DNA of 64,000 nt from Dastarcus helophoroides. Lineage: Eukaryota; Arthropoda; Insecta; Coleoptera; Bothrideridae. The notes below the pieces were generated by a model, which searched no databases, was not told the DNA's origin, and saw only the letters and a list, made by a program, of their open reading frames with translations. The stretch's first letter is position 1, and each line of letters begins with the position of its first letter. This document shows, one piece after another, positions 12,301-23,200 of this stretch. Location: positions 16,046,639 through 16,110,638 of the forward strand of contig CM053326.1 in the NCBI GenBank assembly GCA_028583605.1, written 5' to 3'. Position numbers and translations under genes: made by a program.

Positions 12301-15300
12301 TACTTACACTAATGAGAAAAAAATTTCAGTTTTTACTTAAAATTTCATTTTGGAAAGAACATAAAAAATTTCGAAATTAACATCGAAATTTTGAAAATAA
12401 AGTTAAAAATTCTAGAAATAATTGAAATATTTGTAAACGTACTTTTAAGAAAAAAAAGTAAACATTAATAATGGCAGATTTTCATTTTAAACAAAAAGTT
12501 TTAGCAGAAAAGAAAATTCAACTTTTCAACATTTTTTTATAAACGTTGAGTTTTTTTCTTCAATCTTTCTTCTTTTGTTTTCTTAAAATTTGTGATTTTT
12601 ATTTGAAATTTTAAATTTCGGGATTTAAAATCGAATTTCTAAAAAAGATTGAAATGTTGAGATTAAAATCGAAATGTATTGAAAAAAATTCAAATCCCAA
12701 AGAAGATTTTTTTAAACTGCATATTCAACTTTAAACTGGAAATTTCCAGAAAAAAGTTGAAATATTGAGTAGTCAAGGCCAACGTTTAAAAAAATGTATT
12801 TCAAAATAACCCAATTTGCGAACATATCAAAATTTTGAAAAAAAACTCTAAATTTTGAAAAAGGGTCAACATTTTGTGTCAAAAATTTCAACTTCGAATT
12901 CAGTGCATTTAATTCCTTCAAAATTTGAAAAATTTGTAATTTAAAAATTCAGATTCTCTAAAGAAAATCGAAATTTTCAGCAAAAGACGAATTTTACGAA
13001 AAAATCTATTTACAAAAATTCTAAGTTTCAAGGAAAGTAAAGATTTTGAAAAAATGTCCAAATTTTCAAGAGTCGAACTCTAAGTCTGAATTCCAAAGGC
13101 AACTTCGTGGAAAAGTCGACGTTTTCAGTTAAAGGGTCGAAATTTTCAAAAAAATAGTGGAGAATTTGAAAAAAATCTAAGAACTTGAAGTTTTGTGAAA
13201 AAATTCTAAGATTTTCGTGAGATGAGACTCACTAATTTTGACTAACGTGAAATTTTGGTGGGAAAATATAACCCGTTTGACTTCAAAATTTTGGAACTTT
13301 TTTCGAGATGACGATTGAATTTTTGAGAAAAACTTTGGAAAAAAACCTGTTAAAATATTCAAAATTTAAAATTCAAATTTTGAATAAGTTGGGTGCCCGA
13401 TGGGCTACAATGCTACAAAAATGTTAAATCCTTTTTTTCTCGAAATTTAATATCAAAAATCAGGCTTATTTTTGCAACTTTTTTTTACATTTGTTGCTTT
13501 TTTTTAATTCCATGTTTAGATTTTAAAGCCCAAGTTAGTCTAAATTTTAACTCATTATTGAAACTATTTGGTTTAAACTTGAAAAGTTATCCATTTTAAA
13601 ATGCTTCCTTTAAATTCGCCATTTAAAACGTCAAATTCTTCATTAAAAAAAAATTGGAAATTATTAGAACGCTAATTTTTGAAAACAGCTTGTTTTCAAA
13701 AAAAGTTTAAATGTTAAAAAAAATTAAAACTTCGAGTTAAAGCCGATGGTAACAGATCGAAATTTTCAGAAAACATGGAAATACTGAGAAAAAAGTCGAT
13801 AATTTACAAAAAAGTCGAACTTTCAAAAAATATTCAACTTCTCAAAAAAGTTGAAATTTCTTAGGAGAAAATATAATTTAGATAAAAATCAAACTTACAT
13901 AAAGGTCAAGACTTTGAAAAGTCGACATTTTTGAAAAAAATCGATTTTTTCAAAAAATTCAACACTTTGGGAAATAAGTCAAAATTTTGAACAAAGGACA
14001 AAATTTTCAACAAAAAATGTTTTCAAAATAATCGCATTTACAAAAAGAAAAAGAAAATCTTAAAAGATTCGAAATTTTCAGGAAATGCTTAAATTAACAC
14101 GGAAGTCAGAATTTTCATAACAGTAAGAATTAATTTTAAAAAGTCAAAATTTGTCAGAAAAAGCGAAATTACGAAAAAGTTAAAATTTGAAAATGTGAAA
14201 TTCGAAATTTTCAAAATTTAGTAAAAATACTCAAGAAAGTCGAAACCTCAATAAAAATCAAAAGTCAGATTTCTCAAAAATGTCATTTTCAGAAAGTCAG
14301 AATCTTAAGAAAAAGTCGGAAGTCTTAACAAAACAATAAATTCAAATTTTCAGGAATAAGTTAAATTTAAAAAAAAATTAAATTTTAAAAATGGTATAAA
14401 TTTGAAAAAAATCGAAAAATTCAAAACCTTGAGATGAAATCAAAATATCCAAAAAATAATGAATTTTGAAAAGGAGTCTAAAATTAAAAAAAATTGACCC
14501 TTTGAAAAAGTAGAAAAGTCGAACTTTCCAAAATTGAGTTAAAATTTCGAAAAATTATGAAATTTTGGTAGTAACAATTTATAGTAAAAGTCAAAATTTT
14601 GAAAAAAAGTAGATATTTTAAAATGTCGAAATTTTCAAAGATAAAATCGAAATTTTTAAAATGAATTAACCTTGTGAAAAAAATTGTAATTTTTCAATAA
14701 AAATCTAGTTTTTCAAAAACAATCGGAAAGTTCAAAAGGTCCAATACTTTGAAATCAGTGGAAATTTTCAGGAGTCAAAATTTTAAAAAAATTTGGAATA
14801 AAAGCGAAATTTTTTCTTATAAAGGTATAAATTTTGACTTTTTCTCGAAGTTTACTTCAAAATTCGGACGTGAATTCTTGCAAAATTTTTACTTTTTTTG
14901 AAATTTGCGACCTTTTTTCAGAATTTCTACTATTTTTTTTGAAAATTTTGCCCCTTTATGATGATTTGTATTTTTTCAAATATTAAACTTTTTTGAAAAT
15001 GTCGCCTTTTTCAAAATTTGTACTTGTTCTGGAAAATTTGAATTTTAATAAATTTAGTTTTTTGAAAAATTCGCTTTTCCTAAAAATTTCGAGAATGTAA
15101 GTTTAAATTACGAATTTTTCAAATTTGTAAGGAATTGTTTACAATTATTCGAGAAAATTTTGACCTTTTTTAAAAATTTCGAATTCTTTGAAAATTTTGA
15201 TACCAAATTATTTACCTCGCTTCAAAATTTCGATTTTTTTCCAAGTTTTAATCTTTTTGAAAATTCGATTATTTTGAAATATATTTTTTGAACTTTGGCC

Positions 15301-16252
15301 TTGAATGCTCAATATTTGGACTTTTTTTTTGAAATTTTCGGCAAAAGTTGAAATATAAAGTTCAAAAGGATTATTTTTTTTATATCCGAATTTTTCGCAG
15401 TACAATTCGATTTTTATCTCAAATTTTCATCCTTTTTCATAAATTCGATTTCAAGTCTCAAAATTTAAAAAAGAAATATTGAAAATTTTAATTATTAAAA
15501 ACTAAGAATTTTAAGAAAACATAAGAAAATTGAAGAAAAGCTCAAAATTCATAAAAAATATCGAAAAGTTGAATTTGATTTTCGCCATTTTTAATTTTTA
15601 TTTTTTCAGGAATTTTTGATTTTATTTACGAAACTTCGACCTTGCTTTCGAAACTATGTTTTTCTCAAAATGAATGTTTAAGAAAAATTAGAAATTTTGC
15701 TTTTGTTTTTTGTTTTGCTACAAATTCCGAGTATTTTTGTAATGTTTGCCATTTTTCTCGTAATTCCAAGATTACACTTTTAATTTCTACTTTATTGGTA
15801 AAATTTTGAGTATATACGTCCGTATCTTTTATAAAATACGATTTTTTTTCGAAGTATCCAATTTTTCCCCCTTAGCAATTTTCTGGGTGCGCCCCTGGCG
15901 GTCGTAATAATAAGACTTCTTTTTTTGGAACCTGTGTGGTCAATGGTCAAACCGTTTATTTTTTATTTCAGAATACTTCCAAAACCGTTTTTATGACAAC
16001 GCTACTGGTTTACCACCAGATACACATTTCTATACAAAATCGAATATTGATTTCTTTACTTACTTGAACAAACGCCCTTTTAAAAACAAAACTTTTTGAT
16101 GCTAACTCATCGATATGGGGGGTGTATGCATTTTTATAGCCGTAAATTCCCAAATTGGGTCGTAAATCATCAACAATTAAAAGCAACACGTTACTTTTCG
16201 ACGAATAAACATAACAACAGAAATGTAAAATATAAAGATACAGCAGCAACAT
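46..16252 (-). CDS. IDS: Iduronate-2-sulfatase gene, five coding exons, complete
   Basis: Lysosomal sulfatase that removes the 2-O-sulfate of iduronate in heparan and dermatan sulfate. Exons joined on the minus strand: 16252-16064, 10303-9820, 9762-9490, 697-426, 366-46; all junctions are GT/AG and phases match (0, 1, 1, 0), giving 512 residues (human 550). Seen: hydrophobic signal peptide (about 1-16), metal-binding pair D28-D29 in [10 protein letters not shown], the formylglycine motif CAPSR with Cys67, SIGKVFHPG and HKPHIPF substrate-pocket segments, GDNGW then [11 protein letters not shown], and a C-terminal MGYSLRT..WVGF block. The fold and order match human IDS end to end. The ligand after the late Asp is Asn315, where human IDS has His; Asn is normal in arylsulfatases A and B. 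The reading frame has no breaks. Introns 1 and 3 are large and full of transposons, introns 2 and 4 are under 60 bp. The polyadenylation site lies outside the window. Confidence 0.95.
426..697 (-). CDS. IDS: IDS coding exon 4
   Basis: Acceptor TTTTCAG at 699-698. Encodes the second half of [26 protein letters not shown], then [10 protein letters not shown] and [10 protein letters not shown], all recognisable in IDS. A GTGTGT donor at 425 in phase 0 is inferred, because the frame beyond it loses similarity and a 59-bp intron restores it. Confidence 0.92.
996..1843. mobile_element. Harbinger-like non-autonomous element with TAA target repeats
   Basis: The outer ends are inverted repeats of about 45 bp: the left end reads GGCTCTTTCACACGGAGAG and the right end is its near-perfect reverse complement ending GTGTGAAAGAGCC. 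TAA stands at 993-995 and again at 1844-1846, the TWA-type duplication of PIF/Harbinger elements. The element is about 850 bp, much more GC-rich than its surroundings, and holds no transposase. It also has an internal repeat of CTCTTTGCATTTC at about 1660 and 1769. Confidence 0.75.
1897..2405. mobile_element. Small inverted-repeat element (MITE-like)
   Basis: The segment at 1899-1942, containing AAGGATAGTGCACG, returns as an imperfect reverse complement at 2364-2404, containing CGTGCACTATCCTCC. Similarity extends inward through a GCGTTTAGA/TCTAGACGC pair. No coding sequence is seen. The family is unknown and the boundaries are approximate. Confidence 0.5.
3208..3423. repeat. Left arm of a fold-back element
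   Basis: About 215 bp, including CGAGAAAATTATGTCAACTT and ATTATAGTAGGC, recurs as an inverted copy at about 8244-8459. The arms are similar along nearly all their length. The gypsy element begins directly after this arm, so the LTR element inserted into an existing fold-back transposon. Confidence 0.7.
3424..3700 (+). repeat. 5' LTR of the gypsy element
   Basis: Starts TGTAACGAAATG and matches 7453-7813 closely, including the ACTATATAAGGC promoter box near 3591-3602. It lacks about 80 bp just after GAGGATCAGTT that the 3' LTR has. Its U3 holds several GATAAG motifs, two of them in inverted orientation (GGCAGATAAGCG near 3515 and CCTTATCTGCC near 3552). The exact 3' edge is uncertain because the sequence diverges from the other LTR after AAGCCC. 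Confidence 0.88.
3830..5715 (+). pseudogene. gag: gag of the gypsy element, broken
   Basis: The first ATG at 3830 opens a charged coiled-coil-like region but meets an in-frame TAG at 3929. An [11 protein letters not shown] repeat follows, then a coiled coil (about 4694-4860), a region resembling retrotransposon gag capsid (4906-5394, with [34 protein letters not shown]), and a Cys-rich C-terminus at 5632-5670. The zinc knuckle reads [11 protein letters not shown]; the usual His is replaced by Pro and the first Cys is absent. Several frame changes and stops (for example near 5040, 5140, 5392) make it a pseudogene. Confidence 0.85.
4084..4626 (+). repeat. 33-bp tandem repeat inside gag
   Basis: Fourteen perfect head-to-tail copies of a 33-bp unit (4138-4599), a partial copy after them (4600-4626), and one full plus one shortened copy before them (4084-4137). 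Each unit encodes the 11 residues [11 protein letters not shown], a highly charged helix-forming repeat. The copies are identical, so the array expanded very recently or is being homogenised. Upstream, at about 3895-4083, are diverged versions of the same unit. Confidence 0.93.
5823..6652 (+). pseudogene. pol: Protease and linker region of gypsy pol, broken
   Basis: A retroviral-type aspartic protease relic: [18 protein letters not shown] at about 5840-5895 has DTD where the active site should be DTG or DSG. Further on, [13 protein letters not shown] (about 6037) matches the conserved ILGxD protease motif. The frame is interrupted between 5895 and 6000. The open stretch 6002-6595 ends at a TGA inside a conserved context (RTDVV then [11 protein letters not shown]), so this stop is a lesion. 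Confidence 0.8.
6653..7200 (+). pseudogene. pol: Reverse transcriptase domain of gypsy pol, truncated
   Basis: Contains the Ty3/gypsy RT signatures in order: [33 protein letters not shown] with the first catalytic Asp, the region after FGLCNA, and YLDD with the other two Asp residues, then [18 protein letters not shown]. The palm is intact, but the sequence switches to integrase just after FLGH, so the thumb and RNase H are missing. A protein from this copy would not support full replication. Confidence 0.9.
7201..7422 (+). pseudogene. pol: Integrase C-terminal GPY/F fragment of gypsy pol
   Basis: Encodes [19 protein letters not shown], then [19 protein letters not shown] and [10 protein letters not shown], the integrase C-terminal module. 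It is joined directly to the RT and lies in a different frame from it. The zinc-binding and DDE domains are absent, which points to an internal deletion of about 2 to 3 kb. Confidence 0.87.
7440..7452 (+). other. Polypurine tract before the 3' LTR
   Basis: AAGGGAGAGGCAG directly precedes the LTR start. It fits the plus-strand primer of an LTR element. Confidence 0.75.
7453..7813 (+). repeat. 3' LTR of the gypsy element
   Basis: 361-bp LTR from TGTAACG to CCGTAACA. It has the same GATAAG motifs, the CTATATAAGG box near 7621, and a direct repeat-rich segment (GTCAGTCAGTGTAATTAG) that the 5' LTR has lost. ATAA follows at 7814-7817. Confidence 0.9.
7814..9489. other. Remainder of IDS intron 3
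   Basis: AT-rich. It contains the right fold-back arm (8244-8459) and a region with short remnants such as TATAGGGTGTTTTT at about 8960 that resembles ends of mariner-type elements. No gene is supported. Confidence 0.6.
8244..8459. repeat. Right arm of the fold-back element
   Basis: Inverted counterpart of the left arm at 3208-3423. The region between the gypsy end (7813) and this arm (about 430 bp) is the element's centre and contains no recognisable gene. Confidence 0.7.
9490..9762 (-). CDS. IDS: IDS coding exon 3
   Basis: Acceptor TTTGTTAG at 9764-9763, phase 1 completing an Asn. Encodes [28 protein letters not shown] and the helix [15 protein letters not shown], ending at TIIILLGDN with the late metal ligands Asp314-Asn315. 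Donor GTAATT at 9489, phase 1. Intron 2 is only 57 bp. Confidence 0.94.
9820..10303 (-). CDS. IDS: IDS coding exon 2 (CAPSR formylglycine motif)
   Basis: Follows a TTATTAG acceptor at 10305-10304 and starts QALCAPSR, so the first residues join exon 1 exactly as in human IDS (AFAQ-QAVCAPSR). It holds the FGly cysteine (residue 67), the [27 protein letters not shown] and KPHIPF segments. The donor is GTAAGG at 9819, phase 1. Confidence 0.95.
11222..15898. mobile_element. 4.7-kb inverted-repeat element filled with a quasi-repeat
   Basis: The left end CAGGGGCGCACCCAGAAAAT, followed by TGCTAAG, returns inverted at 15868-15895 (CTTAGCAATTTTCTGGGTG then CGCCCCTG). Similarity continues inward: the segment with GCATACACTCAACATTTTAG (11345-11365) has an inverted counterpart at about 15800. 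The body is A-rich phrases like AAAAGTCGAAATTTTC up to about 14825, then switches to their reverse complement, so the whole forms a lopsided hairpin. A segment of about 265 bp is tandemly duplicated (11731-11993 and 11994-12297). There is no transposase. The ends resemble a DNA transposon, but the family is not recognised. Confidence 0.65.
11731..12297. repeat. Tandem duplication of about 265 bp
   Basis: Two adjacent copies sharing long identical stretches such as TTATTTAATCGGGACTTAAA and CAAAACAGCAATTGCTGCTA, then a less similar tail (TTAACTGT..). It shows that part of the low-complexity body grows by segmental duplication, not only by short-unit slippage. Confidence 0.8.
16064..16252 (-). 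CDS. IDS: IDS coding exon 1 (signal peptide and DD metal site)
   Basis: Encodes residues 1-63. The only in-frame Met opens a leucine/tyrosine-rich signal peptide, followed by [15 protein letters not shown] with the two calcium-binding aspartates. It ends with AFVQ and a GTAAGT donor at 16063, phase 0. Continuing past the donor reads unrelated residues, which supports the junction. Confidence 0.94.
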
Positions 16253-16972
16253 TTGTGTTGTTTTCTTTGACCTTTAAAGATATATTTTTACACTTTTACA
16301 CACGTTACTGCAAATTATTAAATGTTTAATTAAATATCGACGAAATTAGTTTGAATATCAATTTTCCTCCCTCTCTAATTCATACACACGCGTTTCATAA
16401 CAACAAACGTCACTTCGATCAGCTGATTTGTGTTATTATTTTAAAGGTTGCGCACACTGCTTTCATACTTTTTGCAATAAATGGCAATTATATCGAATTG
16501 TATAATCGAAGATTAATTAAAGATTTCGGTAGTGCACAACATTTTTCTTGTAGATACTGTTAATATTAATACATTGTGGTGCAGTGGATCTAACAAAGTA
16601 AACAAATTCACGTCATAATTGCTTGGAAATCTTGTTTAGTGTCAATGACGCAGTTAACTAAAGATCGAAATGATTTGTATTTTCTTTCTTAATTGTGTAA
16701 GTAAGCGACTTGTTTGTTTATTGATTACTAGCCAGTTGTAGAAGTTTACCCATAACTTCCCAAAAAATTGACATTTAGAATAAAACATATTTTCCTTTGT
16801 CCTTCATGGTTTCCTTCCCACACACACCCTTTGTTTAGAAACGAATTATTGCATCATTTCATCTACACTACATTTGTTATTGATCATTATAATGTTTTGT
16901 TTATAATTGAAAGCAAATGTTTGTCCTTGGCTAATATGTATGTTGTTTTTAAGGTTATTTAAATGTAAAAGA
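16253..16972. promoter_or_regulatory. Shared IDS/BCAS3 intergenic region, candidate bidirectional promoter
   Basis: 720 bp between the divergent start codons of IDS (16252) and BCAS3 (16973). Both 5' UTRs and both promoters must lie here unless upstream non-coding exons exist. The sequence is unique and AT-rich, without the quasi-repeat that fills the introns. I see no clear TATA box or CpG-rich stretch. An E-box-like CAGCTG lies near 16430. Confidence 0.5.
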
Positions 16973-17263
16973 ATGTCTGCGGAATCTCCAAAATCTATTA
17001 GATCGCAAATTCGAACAACAGGTACCACAACCGTTGTTCCGCAACAAGTTACAGATCCAACGATATTGGACAGTGTCGCGGGTTTCATACAAGATGTGGT
17101 ACCTACAGCGTATAATGTACCGTACGATTCCAAAGACCAAATCCAATGGGCTCATTTCGAGCAACTAGAAAATGACCAGACTAACCTGTCTCCCAATTTG
17201 GAATGTGATAAAATTATTCCTCCACCTTTGCTTTTAATTTTAGGATACACTACAGGAATACAG
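16973..17263 (+). CDS. BCAS3: BCAS3 coding exon 1
   Basis: The start ATG at 16973 is chosen because MSAESPKSIRSQIR precedes the conserved block DSVAGFIQDVVPTAYNVPY (human ESVVTFLQDVVPQAYSG). It ends at LLILGYTTGIQ, phase 0, with a GTAATA donor at 17264. The Met in AAGAATGTCT context is the first in the conserved frame; upstream codons in the same frame show no similarity. Confidence 0.92.
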
Positions 17264-20200
17264 GTAATACTTCTTACAAAATAGAAGCAAAAATATTAAA
17301 ACTATTAATATTATCATCTAAAAAAAAACTAGATACTGAAACTTAGATTTTTGGCCAGAACTGAAACCGAATTTGGGCTTCTACTCTGGTTTCAACCGAA
17401 ACAAGAATAAAAAAAAAACTTATAAAATTTCATTTATATACATGTGTACAATCGAACAAAAACAACAAAAGCAATAAATGCTTAGCTCAGAGGTGGGCAA
17501 ACTTCTTAATATTGGTATGATCGACATTAATTTTTCTTATTTACGTGCAATCGAAAAAGCTTTTTTGGAAAATTTTTTTTTTGGCAAAATTCCTCATTTT
17601 CCTTGAGATTTTTACATTTTTTCTAAATTTCTAGTGTAAAATCGATATTTAGAGCTTTACTCTAAAGATTCCTGATAACTGACATTTTTTCCACATTTTA
17701 ATTTTTTTCTAGAAATTTCATTTTAATTCTTGATTAACCAACAATTTTTTTAATATTACGATTTTACAGTCAAAAATTCCTTTTATACCTTTAAGGTTTT
17801 TATTACAATTTTAACTGAAATGTAATTTTTTTTTTTATTTCAAGAAAAATATAAGCTTACATTTTTCCCTATTTTTCAAAAACTTCGGATTTAAACTCCA
17901 AATTTCGACTCTCAATTTTTAAATTTTGCATTTTTTTTTTTTGAAAATTTTGATTTTGGTTTAATTAATTTCAACTTTTTCTCGATAGTTCGAGTTTTTT
18001 TTTGAGAACACTGGATTTTTTAATGTGGATTTTTAAATTTCGTATCATTTTTTTTAAATAAAAAGCTTTAATGATAAAATTAAAAGAGCTCAATGTTTGA
18101 ACTGACAATTTCAAAGTTTGAAGAAAACAATAAAAAATTCTAAGCTTCCTTCCCCAAAATTTTAATAAAAAATAAGACATTTTTCGATTTTGTTCTAAAA
18201 ATTTTAGATTCTTCTATACAAAATATTTTTTTTAGAAATGCTAGAATTTTGTTTTCTTTCTTGTAATGTTGACTGTAAATTCGAAATTTTAAAAAATTCA
18301 GGAAGTTAAACCTTTTGGGATTACACCTGAAATTTCCACTTATTTCCAAACTGTTCAATTTACAATATCGTAATTCGATATGAATTGTAAAAGATGTTTG
18401 GTAAATGAAAATATTTTAATACTGAATTTCCAAAAAGTGCAAAATTTTTACAAAAATCGGAAAAGTGAAAACTGAAAAAAAAGTTAAAAATGGAAATTTT
18501 GAAATAATCAAAATATTAAAATGTTTAAAAGAAGTTAAATTGTTCATAAGTCGAAATCTTCATAAAAAGTGGAATTTTTCAGAAGACATTAAAATGCACA
18601 AAAAAAGTTAAAATTTTGAGAAAAGTAGAAATTTTCAAAATAAATTAAGTGTTGAAATAAAGTTTGGATGAGAAACCGAAATCTTTGAAATAAAACAAAA
18701 TTTTAAGAACAGAGAAATTCTGAAAGGATGGAAATTTTGAAAAATTAAATTGTCGATTTTTCTAAATTTTGAATTCACAAAAAAAAACAAATTTTCCAAA
18801 AAAGTCAAGATTTTCAAAAAAGTCAAAAAAACGGTAGAAAGATTTTCCAAAGTCCAGATTTACAAAAAGTCAAAGTTCGATAAAAAGTCAAAATTTTTAC
18901 AAAAATGTAAAAATCGAAAAGTCGAAATTTTGATAATAATTATAATCTGAGAAAATTTTGAACCATAGGTTTTTTTTAAACCTCAAAATTTGCAAAAATT
19001 TCAAAATTTCAAGGAAAAGTCAATATTTTGAAATCTAAATTTTCATTTATAGTTGGAAATTTTAAACGTTAAAATTATTTAAAAGTTATACTTTTTAAAA
19101 GTCGAAATCTCGAGAAAAAATTTAAAACTTTAAATTTTTTCTTAAAATTTGTATTTTCATATTTTGCACTTTTTTTTTGTAAATTACGTCTATTTTTTCA
19201 AAATTTTTTTTAACTTGATTGAAAATTTAAACTATTTTGTAAATATCAATTTTTTGAAAATTTTGACTCAAACTTAACACTCTTTTTAAAAATTTTCACT
19301 TTTTTTTACAATTTTTTTTTATATCAACATTATTGAAACTTTAGACAATTTTGAAAATTTACAGCTTTTTAAAAATTGGTTCTATTACTTGCTATTATTG
19401 CAAAAGTTTACAGTTCGAAGAAAACTCGAAACTTTGACAAAGACGAAATTTCAAATTAATACTCAACATTTTTAATGTTTAACTTTAAAAAATACACTTT
19501 ATAATTAAAATTTCGAGAAAAGAGTAAAAATTGTGAAATTTCCAAAAAAATGTGTAGAAAAAAGTTACAAATATTGGAAAAAGGCTGACACACGTTTAAT
19601 TTGCAATTTTAGATTTTTTTTCTCAAAACTTCGAATTTTTGGATCAGCATTTTTATAGAACAGTCAAAATTACAAAATCTCTAATATTTTTCCATATATC
19701 TTCACATTTTTTTCCAAATTTCTAATTGTTTTCTTAAATGTGGCTTTAAGATCGAATATTTGTGATTAAAATCTAATTCCAGGAAAAATGCTGAAAGACG
19801 ATTATATTGGAGTTTCCAAAAAAAATATGTTTTTAGTTTTATTAGTTTTAAAAATGTCACACTTTCCAGAAAAACCCTAAAGTTTATAAAAATGATAAAT
19901 ATTTTACGCTTCCCCATTTTACAATAGCAAAATAAACAAAAAAGTGTAATTGAATAGGTTGCCACCTGTCTCGTATATTTATACGTGATTATCAGCACAA
20001 AATAAGTAACAACCAGAAGGTTAACTCTCGCCTTATCTCTTTGTGGTCGATGCCGACAATCTGTAACCTCGAATTGTTATGAACAGCTTTTTTACATAGG
20101 CGTACCCCACATTATTTCAATTATTGTGTTTTGATAATATTTGTGTAATTCTTGTAATTTCTTTCAAGAATTAAATCCTACATTAACATTGGTAGAACGA

Positions 20201-23200
20201 AATATGATACTTCAATTCTAAAGAAAAGGGTCCAAAAGTTGGATATATATAACAGGACTCGATTCCTTTAAAATCAGGGACCTTGCCATCTCTACTGTAC
20301 TGGCACTTTCCACATAGACGATGTTGAAGGTCACGGGACTCAAACGGTCATGTGATAAAAGTTAGGCTTCTGGTTGTTATTTATTATGTGTTATTAGTAT
20401 GTGAAGAACGAGTTTTGTAGTATTATTTTACGGGAGATTAATTGAAATGGAATTTTGCCATTCAGAAAAACTTGATGACCAAAAGAAAAGCTCTTCAGCT
20501 TCAAATGTAAAAATGTATCCTATCCGTTCTGTAAGGGCAAATAAATATAAAATATAGAAAAATTACATATGGCGGTGTTACCGTTAGCGTATTGGATTTG
20601 CCTCTGGACTACAGAACCAGGCAAGATATAAGCCTTCCAATTGGTTGGTTCTGACATCATGATCATGCACGCAAACGCGTTGGAATAAGATACAAATGAC
20701 AGTTGAGACAACACTACTATTGATATACGTATTATTTTATTAATAATATTTTAGTTTTATCATTGATGTTTTGTATTTGTTTAAGCAGTAATTATTTGCA
20801 TGTCGGACTCAACTTTCGGATTGTTAGTTTAAATAGCTGTTATTGGAAAACATTTTAAACAGGATTTTATAAACTTTTCGTTTGTTAAATGTGCCAGATT
20901 CAAAAAAGTAACGCATATTAATGCATAATTTAAAAGAAGTGTGTGATTTACAAATTAATATACCTGACAGTGGATTGTGTGTATTTATATTATACAATAA
21001 AAAAATAATATGTGGTTCCCAACTAATTTTAAGTTGAAAGAAATTGCAATTTCTGAACAATCTTTTCAAATTCGTCTTGACATAAATTTGGAAAATGATG
21101 CAAAGTTGTGGCTGCAGGAATTTAGCAAAATTACTAACACGAATTGGATTATTAAAAGTGGTCTTTACAATCCTCATACGTTTTTATTTTGTAATTGAAG
21201 TGAAAACTTCTTTAGGTGCTTTGAGCGACTTTTGATAGGGGAAAAACTAATGGTTTGCGTTACCATCACGCTAATTCTCGTAGGCCACACGTTCTGATGT
21301 TTACAGTTTATTTACAGAGTTAGTTTTCTAAATGGATACCCCCTTTTTTCAGCTTTATTTTTGACAAATTCAAAATATTAAAAAGCTGTATTGATTTAAA
21401 TTTTCTATAAAATGAATTTACATTATTTTATTCATTTTTCTGCCGAATAAATTACATTTTTCATTTACCCTTTGGGAAGAAAAAGCGATATTAAAAAACC
21501 ATACCAGAAGTTTTATGATGCAAACGCATATGAATGGTATAAAAATTAAATACCACCATTTTATAATGTGATATTGAAACTACAATTTCTTCCAATAAGA
21601 TAACTACTACACAATGTAGTTGTCAAACTGCAATAATTACATTCAACTAGGAATTAGGTACGTTCGAAAATATATAAGAAAAGGGCGTAAATTAAACACT
21701 CAATCATGACGTCAAAACCTACCAATTGGAACGCTTCTTTTTTTTGCCCGGTTCTGTAGTCCAGAGGCAAATCCAATACGCTTCCCGGTGGGACACACTG
21801 TATTGTAAAATTTAAAAATAATTAAAAACGTAATTAATTTCTTTTTCTAAGCAATAGGCAAATAAATTACTTTTTAACCAGCGGTAATGTAATTCGAAGT
21901 AATTTCATTCCTTTTTCTGAAAAAATAATGGGCAATGTAATGATTTTTTTTTAAAGTAATTTGCTCAGCTCTGTTATTCATTACATAAAAATCGTCTATT
22001 TTTAGTATCTTAGAGATTGAATTTTAAAAAATCCTCTCTTAGTGCTCACCTACGTATTAGGGGGAACAGCTGTATGAAATTTCATGCTATTAGACTCATT
22101 CGCTTAGACTGTGCGTTGTATGTTAGCCAGTACTTAGAGATTTATTAAATAGATTATTGGACGATAAGACGTTTTCCCTTTTCAAGAATCTCGCATTTAA
22201 ATTAAAAGATATCATATTAGAAACTCCATAAAATTTGAGAAAAACAATATCAGTTGTGCATTATTTCATTCAGATGTTATGAAATCATTTTTTCGATAAT
22301 ATAATATTTTTGTTTAACATAAATTCAATCAAATGTTATATTATGCAGCTTTCAGTTTGACCTAAACTTTAAATTTACTTGTTCTGATGTCTTTGTATAT
22401 ACCTGTCGGTCGCCCTACTCCAGTTTTTTTGCTTGGCCCTGTCACAAGGAATCAAAAATTTTATTTAAGGGCAGTAGCCAACAAACATAAAGAGAGTAAC
22501 CAAGTAAACTCCGAAGAATGAACAAGTTAAAAAACCGTTAATTCCATTCTTGCTGATTGGCATTTTCTTAGCCAGTTACTTCTTAAAGACGTCTAAATTT
22601 TCATTTACGTCACAGGGATTGCGTTAGACTTTAGTTTGTCAATTGCTGTTTGTGACTTAACACTCACTAAAAAACACTTAAAAACTATTGTAAAAATTAG
22701 CGATAAAAGTAAATGATAATTAAATTCAACGTTTCGGGCAGTTCACCTCTCTGCCCGAAGTCAGAAATAAAAATGATTTTAAATTTTTCGCTCTACAAAA
22801 TTTGTCTACTGACAGAAATAATTCTGAAAGTTTAATGTGTCATTCCCTAGGTAATTTGGAAATGACCCATTTGTTTTTCCTTTTCCTACAATGGCAACCA
22901 CATACCGTTTATTTCAACTGAACAATTCGCTACACAATTGTCCCCGTTTAATAAAATCAAAACCAAAGAAAATTAAAGAAATCGGTTTTGATTTTGTTAA
23001 GCGGGGATAATTTTGTAGCGAATTGTTCAGTTGAAATAAAGGGTATGTGGTTGCCATTGTTGGAAAAGGAGAAACAAATGGGTCATCTCCAATTCACCTA
23101 GGTTTTAGTGAGTGTTAAGTCACAAACAACGATTAACAAACTAAGATCTAACGCAATCCCTGTTTGGGGCAATCTATAAAAGATTGCCATTCCTTAACAA

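Larger units (their letters stand above)
10304..16063. other. IDS intron 1, mostly one low-complexity element
   Basis: 5.8-kb intron on the minus strand. 10304-11218 is plain AT-rich sequence; 11222-15898 is the element with terminal inverted repeats described separately; 15899-16063 is unique AT-rich sequence. No exon-like reading frame is seen. Confidence 0.7.
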
